This document shows positions 1 through 9,353 of a stretch of 64,000 bases of DNA, piece by piece; within the stretch, counting starts at the first letter, position 1; every line of letters starts with the position of its first letter. The translations under genes were made by a program, and so were the position numbers. Source of the stretch: Emergomyces orientalis (Eukaryota; Ascomycota; Eurotiomycetes; Onygenales; Ajellomycetaceae); contig MOWL01000003.1 of NCBI GenBank assembly GCA_002110485.1, positions 186,001 through 250,000 of the forward strand, read 5' to 3'. The notes beneath the pieces are model-generated. The model saw nothing but the letters and a program-made list of their open reading frames with translations. It did not search any database and was not told the DNA's origin.

Positions 1-3000
1 TATCTTTACGGGATCTCCATCTAGGCTCAGAGCGTGGTGGTTCCGGCGCTGAACCTAGGATTACCTATAAGTTTTCGCAGGATTTTGGAATCTGGACTCC
101 TGCGGGAACATATAGTGCACCTGAAGACGAGGAACAGATCCCTAGTACATTTAAAGTATCAAGTTACAACATTCTAGTTGATTCTGTGCATCCACCAGCA
201 AGGGATAGATACCCAATTCTTCTCCAGACCCTCATCTCCAAAAACTCTGTGGCCGACGTTCTAGTGCTTCAGGAAGTTTCGGATGACTTTTTGGCCTATA
301 TCCTAAGGCACGAAACGATTCAAACCATATACCCTTTCGCTACTCATGGTCCCCCGGGTCAGAAAGGAATTGGTCCATTGCCGAGTTTACGAAACGTTGT
401 CGCGCTGAGCCGTTCAAACTTTACGTGGAGCTGGCTTCCTTTTGGTACTAACCATAAAGGTGCTGTCATTCTCAGCCTGACCGGTATTGGGAAAATGGAA
501 GAATCTGGATTTGTACCGACAATAATTGCTGGGGTCCACCTTTCCAGCGGCCTATTTGACTATGCTGTTGCGGCGAGAAAGGAACAGCTCCAGAAATTAT
601 CGGACTTCCTTTCAACGGACTATGTCAACAACCCCAAAGTTATCGCAGGTGACTTTAATATGACCACGTCTACTATCACTCATGAAGAAGCGGCTGAGAA
701 AAAGTCAATATCTCCACGATCTATAGCAACTCTTCCCGTTCTAGAATCTATGTTACAATCTGTTGGTTATTCGGATTCGTGGTTCGTAGCTCACGCTGAG
801 ATGGGAGACATGGTATCGCCATCTCGACTTGAACGAGATTTCACCCAGCTATATGACGGAGAGCAGGGTGCTACATTTGACCCTCTTGAGAATTCACTCG
901 CCGCCACCTCATCCGATAGCACGGCAAATCCAAGGCCTCATCGATACGACAGAATTCTTTTCGGGAAAGACGATTTGAAGGTCACTGAGTTCAACATGTT
1001 TGGATTTCCCGTAAAAAGAATTGATGAAACGACTGGGAATATGGAGCTGCAATGTCCAAGCGATCACTGGGGTATAAGAGCGTCCTTGGAGTTCGATCCG
1101 AACGGTGGAGCGGTCGGTGACACCCTCGCGCGATCTTCACTCCTTGATGTTAAGATGGCCCACCCTGGTTTTGATAACCCTGCCGGACTGAAAGTATGCC
1201 TGGCAGAAAAGTCAATTGTTCCATCGCATGACGATGCAGGCAAACGAATAACTGCATTTTCGTTTCTGAAACATCTCATTCAGCATGGCTCGCTACCAGA
1301 GTCTGGGAAAAGCCAGGAGATTGACGGGTCAAAATTTTCATTCGCGGCTGTGGTTACTTCTGTTGGTTCTTACGGTCTAGGCGTTTGGACCGACTCGTCA
1401 GACATGGATTGTCTATGTGTTGGATCGATTAGCTCAAAAGTCTTTTTTGAGCTTGCTATACAGAGACTGAGAAAGGGAGTAGGTTCGGGAGTGAAAATCC
1501 TGAGAAAGGTCAAGGCGGCTACTGGAACAATGTTGGAACTGGAAATTAGTGGCGTCAAATTTGATTTGCAGTATTGTCCGGCGGCAACCGTTGCAGAAAG
1601 GTATGTTTAATTGATTCTGACACGGTAGACCCAGTTTTATGTCCAGAAATTGATGTGGATGGATTGATAGATGGCCAGAAGTACCTCAGCTACCTCGATC
1701 GGATCCCTTATTTGACCTGGCACTGCTTCCTTTGATGAAACTCCAGCCTTACCGTGACCAAGCCTACCTTCAGCGAACAATCCCGAATCCAGCTACGTTC
1801 CGTTTCCTGCATCGGATCATCAAAGCGTGGGCAAAGCACCGTGGGATTTACTCCTCGAAGTTTGGTTATCTTGGTGGAATCCATATCACCATGATGTTAT
1901 CGCGACTGCTGAAGCTTCTCCCTCCCAACCCGGGTAGCGCTGCAGACATTCTCTGTACTTTTTTTAATCACTATGGAAACTTCAACTGGAAGGAAAACGT
2001 CGTGTATGACCCAGTATTTCATAAGAAGCCGCCTCGTTATCATAGAACCCCGCGGGAGGGTATGGTTATATTGACACTCCATACTCCTGTTATGAATGTT
2101 GCGCGTTCCGCTTCAATTTCTGCAATGAGGACGATCGCCAATGAAATGAAACGAGCAGACAGTCTCATTTCAGAAGGGAATACAGGTTGGGCAGAACTTG
2201 TCGGGATTGTGCCTAAAACTGGAAAATCGGCCTTGGCTAGTTCAGCTGATGAATTCTTAAAATCATATAACAGCTACATCAAGATTAACGTGCAGTATTG
2301 GGGCCTATCCCTGGCGAAAGGGAGCTCGCTAGTTGGCTGGTTGGAATCCAGGTGCTCGGTACTTCTTGCTGGTGAGCGCGCCTCTTCATCAAAAATACCA
2401 TCTTGTGTCCTACATTTTTAACTGACCAAATTTTTCCAAATTAAACAGACCTGCATCGAAAGTTTCCGGACATCCAGACCAGAATCTGGCCTGCTAGATT
2501 TACACAGAAAGATGACAACGAAAATTCCACCCTAGCGCCCGACGAACGCGAATACCAAGGCTGCTACCTAATCGGTCTAACAAAAGCAGACCAAACCACT
2601 CATCCTACAAGCTCACTTAGCAAACCTGATCGCAAACTCGGACAGGTCGCACTCCAAGCTTCAATAGACCAATTCACAAGCCATATCCACAGCGATAAGA
2701 AATATTTCGATTCGGCGTCAGCCTGGGTCGACGTTTTGCATGTCAAACAGGACGATCTAGGGCCACTGAAACTTGATGATAGAAACTGGGGCGATTACAT
2801 CATCCAAGGCAACGACTTTGATGACTCCGACTCGGAAGATGACGACTCAGACATATACGTAGCAGATGATGACGACGAAGCAGTCACAGAAGCTGACCCC
2901 CTTTCATTCCCCATCAAGAAAACTACGCACAAGTCCATCAACAGGCCCGTGTCAACAGCGAAACTGCGCCCAGCCTCCGACATCCTCAACCGGCTCCGTT

Positions 3001-3224
3001 GGGACCCTTCACTTCATAGCACGGAGCATATCGTCGGCTACGAGGATCGATTCCTGGGCGCAAAGGAGATTCCGCTAGATCGGTGGAAATCGGAGCAAAC
3101 GGATGAGGAGTTCATTCCGCAGCATCGGATTTTGTATTTTAAGCGGAAGGCGGATGGGAGGGTCGTGTGGGATCGGGAAACGAGGAAGGATGAGATTTTT
3201 AGGAGTGGGGTGGGCCAGGGCTAG
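1..3224 (+). CDS. EEP nuclease / poly(A) polymerase-like nucleotidyltransferase / MJ1316 (DUF504) multidomain protein, 5' end outside window
   Basis: Partial gene. The frame is open from base 3 with no start in the window, so the N-terminus lies upstream. Exons are <1-1600, 1671-2371 and 2449-3224; both introns are short GT-AG and keep frame. Domain order: an endonuclease/exonuclease/phosphatase (EEP) fold from about 165 to 1095, with Glu in LQEV, GDFN and SDHW all present; a nucleotidyltransferase core at 1365-1600 with a GSYG loop, the acid pair in DSSDMD and a third acid in KFDLQY; a poly(A)-polymerase-like central region at 1670-2450 (WAKHRGIYS, GYLGGI); an RNA-binding-like part; a very acidic linker near 2810-2880; and a C-terminal MJ1316/DUF504 domain (DILNRLRWD, ending at KDEIFRSG). 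All visible catalytic residues look intact. The family role is inferred to be RNA end processing or repair. MJ1316 domains have been proposed to recognise cyclic-phosphate RNA ends. The exact substrate is unknown. Confidence 0.85.
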
Positions 3225-3755
3225 GAATAATGGACCGGCAGATAGTTTGAGACGAGTGGTTGTGGGCGCACGGTGTTTTGGATAGACCGTAAGTAGGCAG
3301 GTATTTGCAGCGGACTATAGAGAAAACTTGCGAGTAACGAAGATATATGATGATTTGGATGAAATATATTTGCATTCACCATAACTATTTATTTTTTGGG
3401 GAAACGTGATGTTCAACTAATCCATTTCTATACGCACAAGTATATATTTTGAGCTTAACATTGAACATACGCAAAAACTTAAAGAAATAAATATTGATCT
3501 CATTATCATAATTTATTTTGTTTGTTTTCAAAATATGCTTTTATCGAGTCTAAAAAAACAAAAACTCAACGGCTCCCCAGTCATAGATATATATAAATTA
3601 TGAAAGACGAGACGAGGCGAGAGAGGAGATCGAAATACGCCAATTGAACTTCAAAACCAATCCTTGTGTATAGATGAATGCACACCTATTATTAATACCA
3701 CATCATAAACTATCACTATAAGCCGTTAACACACTTGTACAGTTGGTTTCTCATC
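3225..3755. other. intergenic, convergent gene ends
   Basis: AT-rich spacer between two convergent genes, presumably holding both 3' UTRs. I see no reading frame, RNA gene or repeat beyond simple A/T runs. Confidence 0.6.
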
Positions 3756-5351
3756 TCAGAGCTCCTTTTTCAGGAAATGCTCTGGTTTATGGGTTGTCTC
3801 GTAGTCAACATGGACATATGCCCGCTCCACATCCGGGAGGCTTTCAAGCTTCATCTGCAATTCTTCTGCGACATCGTGGGTGGCCATTAGACTCTCGTTG
3901 CGGTCCATAACGATGTCCACTTCAACGACCAACCGCGGCCCCGACGTGTAGGCACGTACGGTGTCAATCGCTTGGATCATGGGGGAATGGGTCATTGCTA
4001 AATTGACGTAAAATTGTTAGTTTTGGCAGGACTATTAGAAAGACCGACTTGGTTTATAGTTCAGCAAAAAAAAAAAAAAAAAAAAAAAAAGATGGGATTT
4101 CGTACATATATATGTGATCAACTGTTGTGTCTGTGTGTCTGCAGTGACACCAATCAAGAGTTGGAATTCAGAATATGCAGTTCGAAGCCACAAGCCAGCT
4201 ATCAAACATGAGAGGATCATGGCACCCATTGGGTCGATCCACCACCGGAGCTTGCTACCGCCGACGGAAGTCAAAATACCGAGGCCGTTGATAAAGAGGT
4301 CATTGCGGTGGTCTTCCCACAGAATCCGGACTTGGGAATATTGATTCCGAAGTGCCCAGCAGTAGAGGAACAGGGCCAACTTAGTTACAAATGCAATACA
4401 CACAGCGACAACGGGGGGGATTTTGAATCCAAATGTCTCCTCGGTATTCCCATCAGCGAAGCTCTTGGCGGAGAACGAAATCAAAATCAGCGATACGGCG
4501 GTCATGATGAAGCAGAAAAAGATATTCCCAGCGGTTTCGATCCGGGCTTTTCCAGCTGGGAATTTGCGTGCATCGACACGTTTCACTGCCTTGTGGCAGA
4601 TTAGTAGGGTCAGGTTGGACAGCGGATCGAAAACTGCGTCAGCCATTGTTGTAAAAAGTGACAGGGATCCCGATGCAATAGCACCGTAGAGTTGGAGGAT
4701 CGAGAGAACGACATTTGCCGCGAAACTACCATAGACAGCGATTTTGTACTTGAGCTGGTTCTGGGTGTTGTATTCCTTTGCGAGTCGCACATGCTCGTCG
4801 ACTGGTTTCAACAGTTGTTCAATGTTCTCGTTCTGGGACTTGTAAAAGCCCTGAAGCTTTTTTGAGGAACTTGTGACACGATTGTTCGTGCAACCCCCTC
4901 GTTTCCGTGCTGTATTTGCCTTTATCTGCTCGATTTCGTCGTCAGATTTCAGCTTACTGGATAGTTGGAAGGGATCATTTTCGGGTGTATAACGAGGCGG
5001 GCGCTGATCCTCCTCGTCAGAAGACCCTCGGGCTATGGGATAGGGTAATGGTTCGACACCAGTGGCCGTTGCGTGCTCCTCCGGAGTCATGGCTGGAGCC
5101 AGTGTTGGTGTGTCTGAGCGGTGGTGAAGTTGGCTAGGATGACGAGGATGGCTGGAAGATGAACCATGGATTTGATCTGCCATTTTTGCGGCTTTTAAGA
5201 GATCCGGATCAAATGGTTCGTTTACTTTTTTCCGGGTCTCGACTCGGTTGGTTCGAGCGCTCCTGCTGAGGAGTTTGCGGGTAGAATACTGGGCGAGCTT
5301 GAGCAGGGCTATCGGTTTGATTTGAAACGCCCAAACAGGCGGATAAAGCAT
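3756..5351 (-). CDS. cation diffusion facilitator (CDF) family metal transporter
   Basis: Two exons on the minus strand, 5351-4106 and 3997-3756; the intron of about 108 bases carries a 25-base T tract in the sense strand. The joined frame reads ITYI-S-MTHSP, which matches the conserved form of this fungal family. The product is about 495 residues. The N-terminus is long, polar and low in conservation; conserved sequence starts at NDPFQLSSKLKSDDE. The membrane domain has KIAVYGSFAANV, the TM signature SLSLFTTMADAVFDP (Asp pair for metal), GKARIETAGN, then EDHRNDLFING with the second metal pair. The C-terminal cytoplasmic domain contains THDVAEEL and ends HVDYETTH...FLKKEL. It is expected to export a divalent metal such as Zn, Mn or Fe from the cytosol in exchange for protons. 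The start is uncertain: ATG at 5351 is the first in frame, and ATG at 5183 is an alternative giving about 439 residues. Confidence 0.85.
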
Positions 5352-5539
5352 CCGGATCAGTGGCCAAGTACAAGAATGGGTCACATCGGCGTCATCATTG
5401 GGTGATGAAGCCGGCCAAACACCAGGGCTGATACGAATGAATTGCAGGAGAGCTTCATGTGAGGTCGCCAAAACTTGCAATGTTTAGCTCTTTGGTCACC
5501 CCCATGACTAATAGGGGGGGGTGCCAAGGCCCGGATGAT

Positions 5540-5564
5540 CTTATCCATCTTATCTTATCTTATG
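5540..5564 (-). promoter_or_regulatory. cluster of GATA-factor sites upstream of CDF transporter
   Basis: Three CTTATC hexamers (GATAAG on the minus strand) lie at 5540-5545, 5549-5554 and 5554-5559, followed by a near copy at 5559-5564. They are about 190 bases upstream of the CDF reading frame. Fungal GATA regulators (nitrogen and iron types) bind HGATAR sequences, usually in clusters. The regulatory link is inference. Confidence 0.4.
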
Positions 5565-6060
5565 ACTGGACCAGGGCCAACCCCAGGCATGGAGAGTTTT
5601 CCATAAGCGTAAAAATAGACGATGTTACTTCATTCACCATTCATTGTTACAAGGTTTACAACTAACCAACTACCTACTCATTCTAGATGGTCTCCCAGAC
5701 CGTCTTGTCAATTGGTGGAGGAAAAACAGAGGACACATGAGGTGCTGAAAAAACGAAAGCACATCTGCAGCATATGTAAACGAAACGTTGCGAAGCAAAA
5801 CAAATTTAAAAATTTAACCCTACAGCCACCCAAAGAATATAAAAACCCATGTATTCTCTATTATTCTTATTAACGCCATCACGAATCCAATTGAGGCTCC
5901 ATAGTTTCCGCCCTCAAATTCGCCGCAATGCCGAGATTCAAATGGTGCGGATCATATCAAGATCCTCCGTAAACCACCATGAAAAGCCAGTCTGCTGGGT
6001 TGTTAATATTAGTGATATGATTAAAATCCGAGGACAGTGTGGCTTTGTATGTTTTACCTC
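5565..6060. other. intergenic between CDF promoter and F-box-like relic
   Basis: AT-rich, with only short frames and no recognisable protein or RNA. It probably contains the CDF promoter and the decayed 3' end of the pseudogene. Confidence 0.4.
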
Positions 6061-7860
6061 ATAATCAATAGTATCAAAGATAATTCTGCCTTCCGTGTTG
6101 TCCGGATATTGATTATCTTCTTGGGTGAGAACTTAACGTTATACACGGTGGTGTTAGGTTCCACAGCCTCCAGATGGAAGTGAAGAGTTTTGGGCTCGTT
6201 TTCACGTCCACCTCCAGAAAAAAGTGAGATATATTTGCCCTTGTCGCCTTCGTACTAGCGTCCGACGATATCGGTTATACCACTCCGATTATGCCACAGC
6301 AGCAGGCCACAGCAACGGCCGTTATGGTAACAGGTTACGATATGACCGACTTTGTTACGGTTTCCGTAGTTTACAAATGTCGGAAGCGGACCATTATCAC
6401 CGGTAGGCCCCCCAACGTCATTTGTGAGGGCGGGGTTGAAGGTCGGCCAGTCTACCTGGGGCAGATCTATCGGTAATGGTTGCCTACACAATGTCCCGAA
6501 CTCTGTCATTTGGTTGCCTCTGATAACTTTGGTTTCGGTGTAGAAAAGTCCAAGGATGATCCCGTCGACCACGTACGATATCTTGGTCCACATTGTTTCG
6601 CGGGCGCGGATAGCAAGTCCAAAAATCGTTCGTCTTCCGTGGCTCGTTTCAATCTGAGCTATGAGCTAGCAATCGCAGCTAAACAGCTCTGAACCATTTC
6701 TCTGAAGCACTTACGGCCATCCCGGGAGTTTGCACGTATGAGCTGTCTCTCACATCCCTATATGAGCGTCACTCTTTCATCCGGACTCAAGCGAAAGTGA
6801 AGAGGAATGCCAACCTTGATCGCCAAGGCAATAATGACTAACGTCCTGAGGATCAGTTTTAGATCTGAAATCCGTACGGAATCCGACGATAGCCTTAGAA
6901 TTGCCACAACATACCATGAGACAATACAGGTAAGCGTGTAGTCTAAGCAGCGGAATAGCTCTGGCTAATGTGAGGCGCTTGTTTTGAGCAAACGAACTCC
7001 AGTAATTATGGGATGTGTCTCTCTGAAAACCGTGGCGTTGTTGAAGGGCATCCCAGGGCCATGCGACAGATCATCACCCCAGAAAATATGTTGGACTGGG
7101 GTATGGTCGCCATTCGTGGATTAAAATTGCCTTGGCCATAGCACCCTAATCTTCCCATGCCATGTGGCCCGATAACATACTTTACAACAAAATTTTGGTT
7201 TGGACGAACAGCCTCTTAACTCTTGTTGCTGTCGTGGCCTACAACTTTGTTCCATCATAGGTGCCACAAATGTATGGAAACCCCCTTACGGTGATTAGAT
7301 ACGCCGTGATCGATCTTTTGAGTTCGATAACGCCTTCAGACGGGCCTGCTGGGAACTTTACCATTTTCATCAGCTCAGCTGTCTCCGTCGTTACAACAAT
7401 CAAAGACTTCGTGGGGCAGGGGCTCATGTGGTTCCATATATCAACTTTGATTTCCGCTGGAACTTTCAACCATATATTACACAGCAGTTGGGTGAGTCCT
7501 TCGTCCTTGCCAAACGTCTTTGTTGCAATCTCTTTTGTGGACAGCCGATCCTAGCCCAGCTTTTCAGCCATCTGGGTGGTCACATTGTGCAAGGTAAAGT
7601 CATCAGTGGTGGATGGATTTCCTCGCCGCATCTTGAAAACCGGAACCAATGCGCCACAAAGGTAGATGAGCTTTTGATGTACGAGCGGATCTGTCGTGGT
7701 CGCGATCAAAGCGTCGAAACACTCCTCATGGAAATAACTAGGATACCTCAATCCGCCAAACTCACACACGTCAAATGCGAATCCAATCTCGTTGATACCA
7801 CCGCAATATTTTTGAAATGCAAGAGGCATTCCTCTGCGGGTGTACTCCGGGACTGTTTCA
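6060..7860 (-). pseudogene. decayed F-box-like gene
   Basis: The minus strand reads as a recognisable but broken protein. From about 7860 it runs through GMPLAFQKYCGG and FGGLRYPSYFHEEC to MAEKLG, meets a TAG, and continues in the same frame as DRLSTKEIATKTFGKDEG and an F-box-like core, WLKVPAEIKVDIWNHM. Another TAG follows after YDGTKL, then TAA and a further TAG. A later stretch (6593-6255) has DWPTFNPALTNDVGG and hits TAG after DIVGR, but continues in frame as YEGDKGKYISLFSGGG. Four in-frame stops are TAG where CAG (Gln) is the simplest ancestor. That is what CpA to TpA mutation (repeat-induced point mutation) would produce. F-box assignment rests on the LPxEIxxxIW-type pattern and is tentative. 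The ends are approximate, and part of 6600-7200 is too decayed to follow. Confidence 0.55.
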
Positions 7861-7879
7861 CTGTTGCTGTTTATTAGGG

Positions 7880-9353
7880 TCCCTCGTGGCCTTTCTTTTC
7901 CATAAGGAAATCATGGCTTCAACACTAGCTGTTAGATGTAAGTGCCTTTGCCCTCTGGTTGGTATGTTTTGGTGATGTTGAACAGGAGCAAAAGACAGAG
8001 ACAGGTAGAGAAAGAGAAAGAGAGCGAAAAATAAACATGTTTAGAAATTATAATTTTGAAGGTTCCTGCTATTGCACCGATAATTGAAATTGTAGAGTAG
8101 TATTGAAAACTACATGATATCCCGTCCTGGGTATACCATACCACTCGGCATCCCGTAGATGTGCTTGAAATAAGCTTCTCGGCATCTGCATCGGGATGAC
8201 GTAAGTGAAATGTCGTCGGCAGTTTCCAACATACATTCACGTCTGGCCATCATCAAGGAACCTTGCTCCTACAGACTGAAGAAAAGGATGTCCCCACTTC
8301 TGCCAGCTTGTTCTTGGGCCCCCTGGAAAAAGAGCCTGTTTCTTCGACGTCCTCGGTTAATCAACAATGTGCCTACCAGCTTTGATGTCCAGCACCTCCA
8401 TTTGTCAGCTCAAGGGTGATCAATCATCTTCATTCCAAGTTCTCCCATATTCACTATCGCCCTTGGTTTCATATCCGCCATAACTGCCAGCAGATGCAGC
8501 TTTTAGAAGCGGACGCATCTCACCTCTCAACGCTTCCGCACACAGAGAAACTCCCAGGATAGCGAAGGAATAGTAAACGACCCTGGAATTTCGTCAGAGC
8601 TGCCAGTTGGTACTATTGGCCTCTCTTTGTAGGAAAAACCTGGAGTTAAGACAATCCCTGGCCCTAAACGTTTGTCAAAAAAGACGCTTTACACGGTACA
8701 TCTCCAGCACCTGCGCCTCAGTAAGGCGAGGTATTGGGGCCTACACGAAACGAATCAGCAATTGTTGTCCTTATAAACTGGTGGTCGAACCAACACTCAA
8801 TCCGAGATACCAAGTTTGATGAAGAATACCGCTCTGTGTGCTATGATGGTAGTCCTTTTTCAATTGGCCTTCTTCCAAGTGAGACAATAGAAAGAAAGCC
8901 GTGGTATAAGGATCAAAATAATTTATCAGATGTAAGTTTTGTCTCTCAAACTGCTGCCTGTGCTGTTTATATCATGCCACGTGGGCCTTTGTTGTTCTCT
9001 ATTCTCGCTTGATTCTACAACACATTTTTTTTTACAGCTTCCATTTTCAATAACGGCTCTGTCAGAGAACTGTTCCATCTTTTAGAAGGAACTGGTTCTG
9101 GCAAATCATTGTCATTTCTCTTTTCATCTATCAATTCTGACTGATGTTAATTTGTCAACTTCTCAGTTTGTCACTGCTCAGTAGACTGATTCATGAAAAA
9201 CTACTTCTCTGACATCATTAGCAGTGCATCTTATCACATGAAGTTTTATGATAACCTGTATGAAAGATATTATTTATATCTAATTTATACTTATTATTAC
9301 TGTTACTGACGTTATGTATTTCTGAAAGTAGGTGAATTTTCATTTTTGCCCTG
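7880..9353. other. intergenic, possible decayed sequence
   Basis: Moderately AT-rich with scattered short frames on both strands and none that I recognise. A frame ending near 8932 stops at a donor-like gtaagt, but no matching exon was found. 9010-9350 is T-rich and resembles decayed repeat DNA; it also holds the promoter of the downstream F-box gene. Confidence 0.4.

Noticed and set aside
4035..4105. Poly-Phe extension at the end of the CDF reading frame
   Set aside because: It is translation of the intron's T tract; splicing restores the conserved C-terminal domain.
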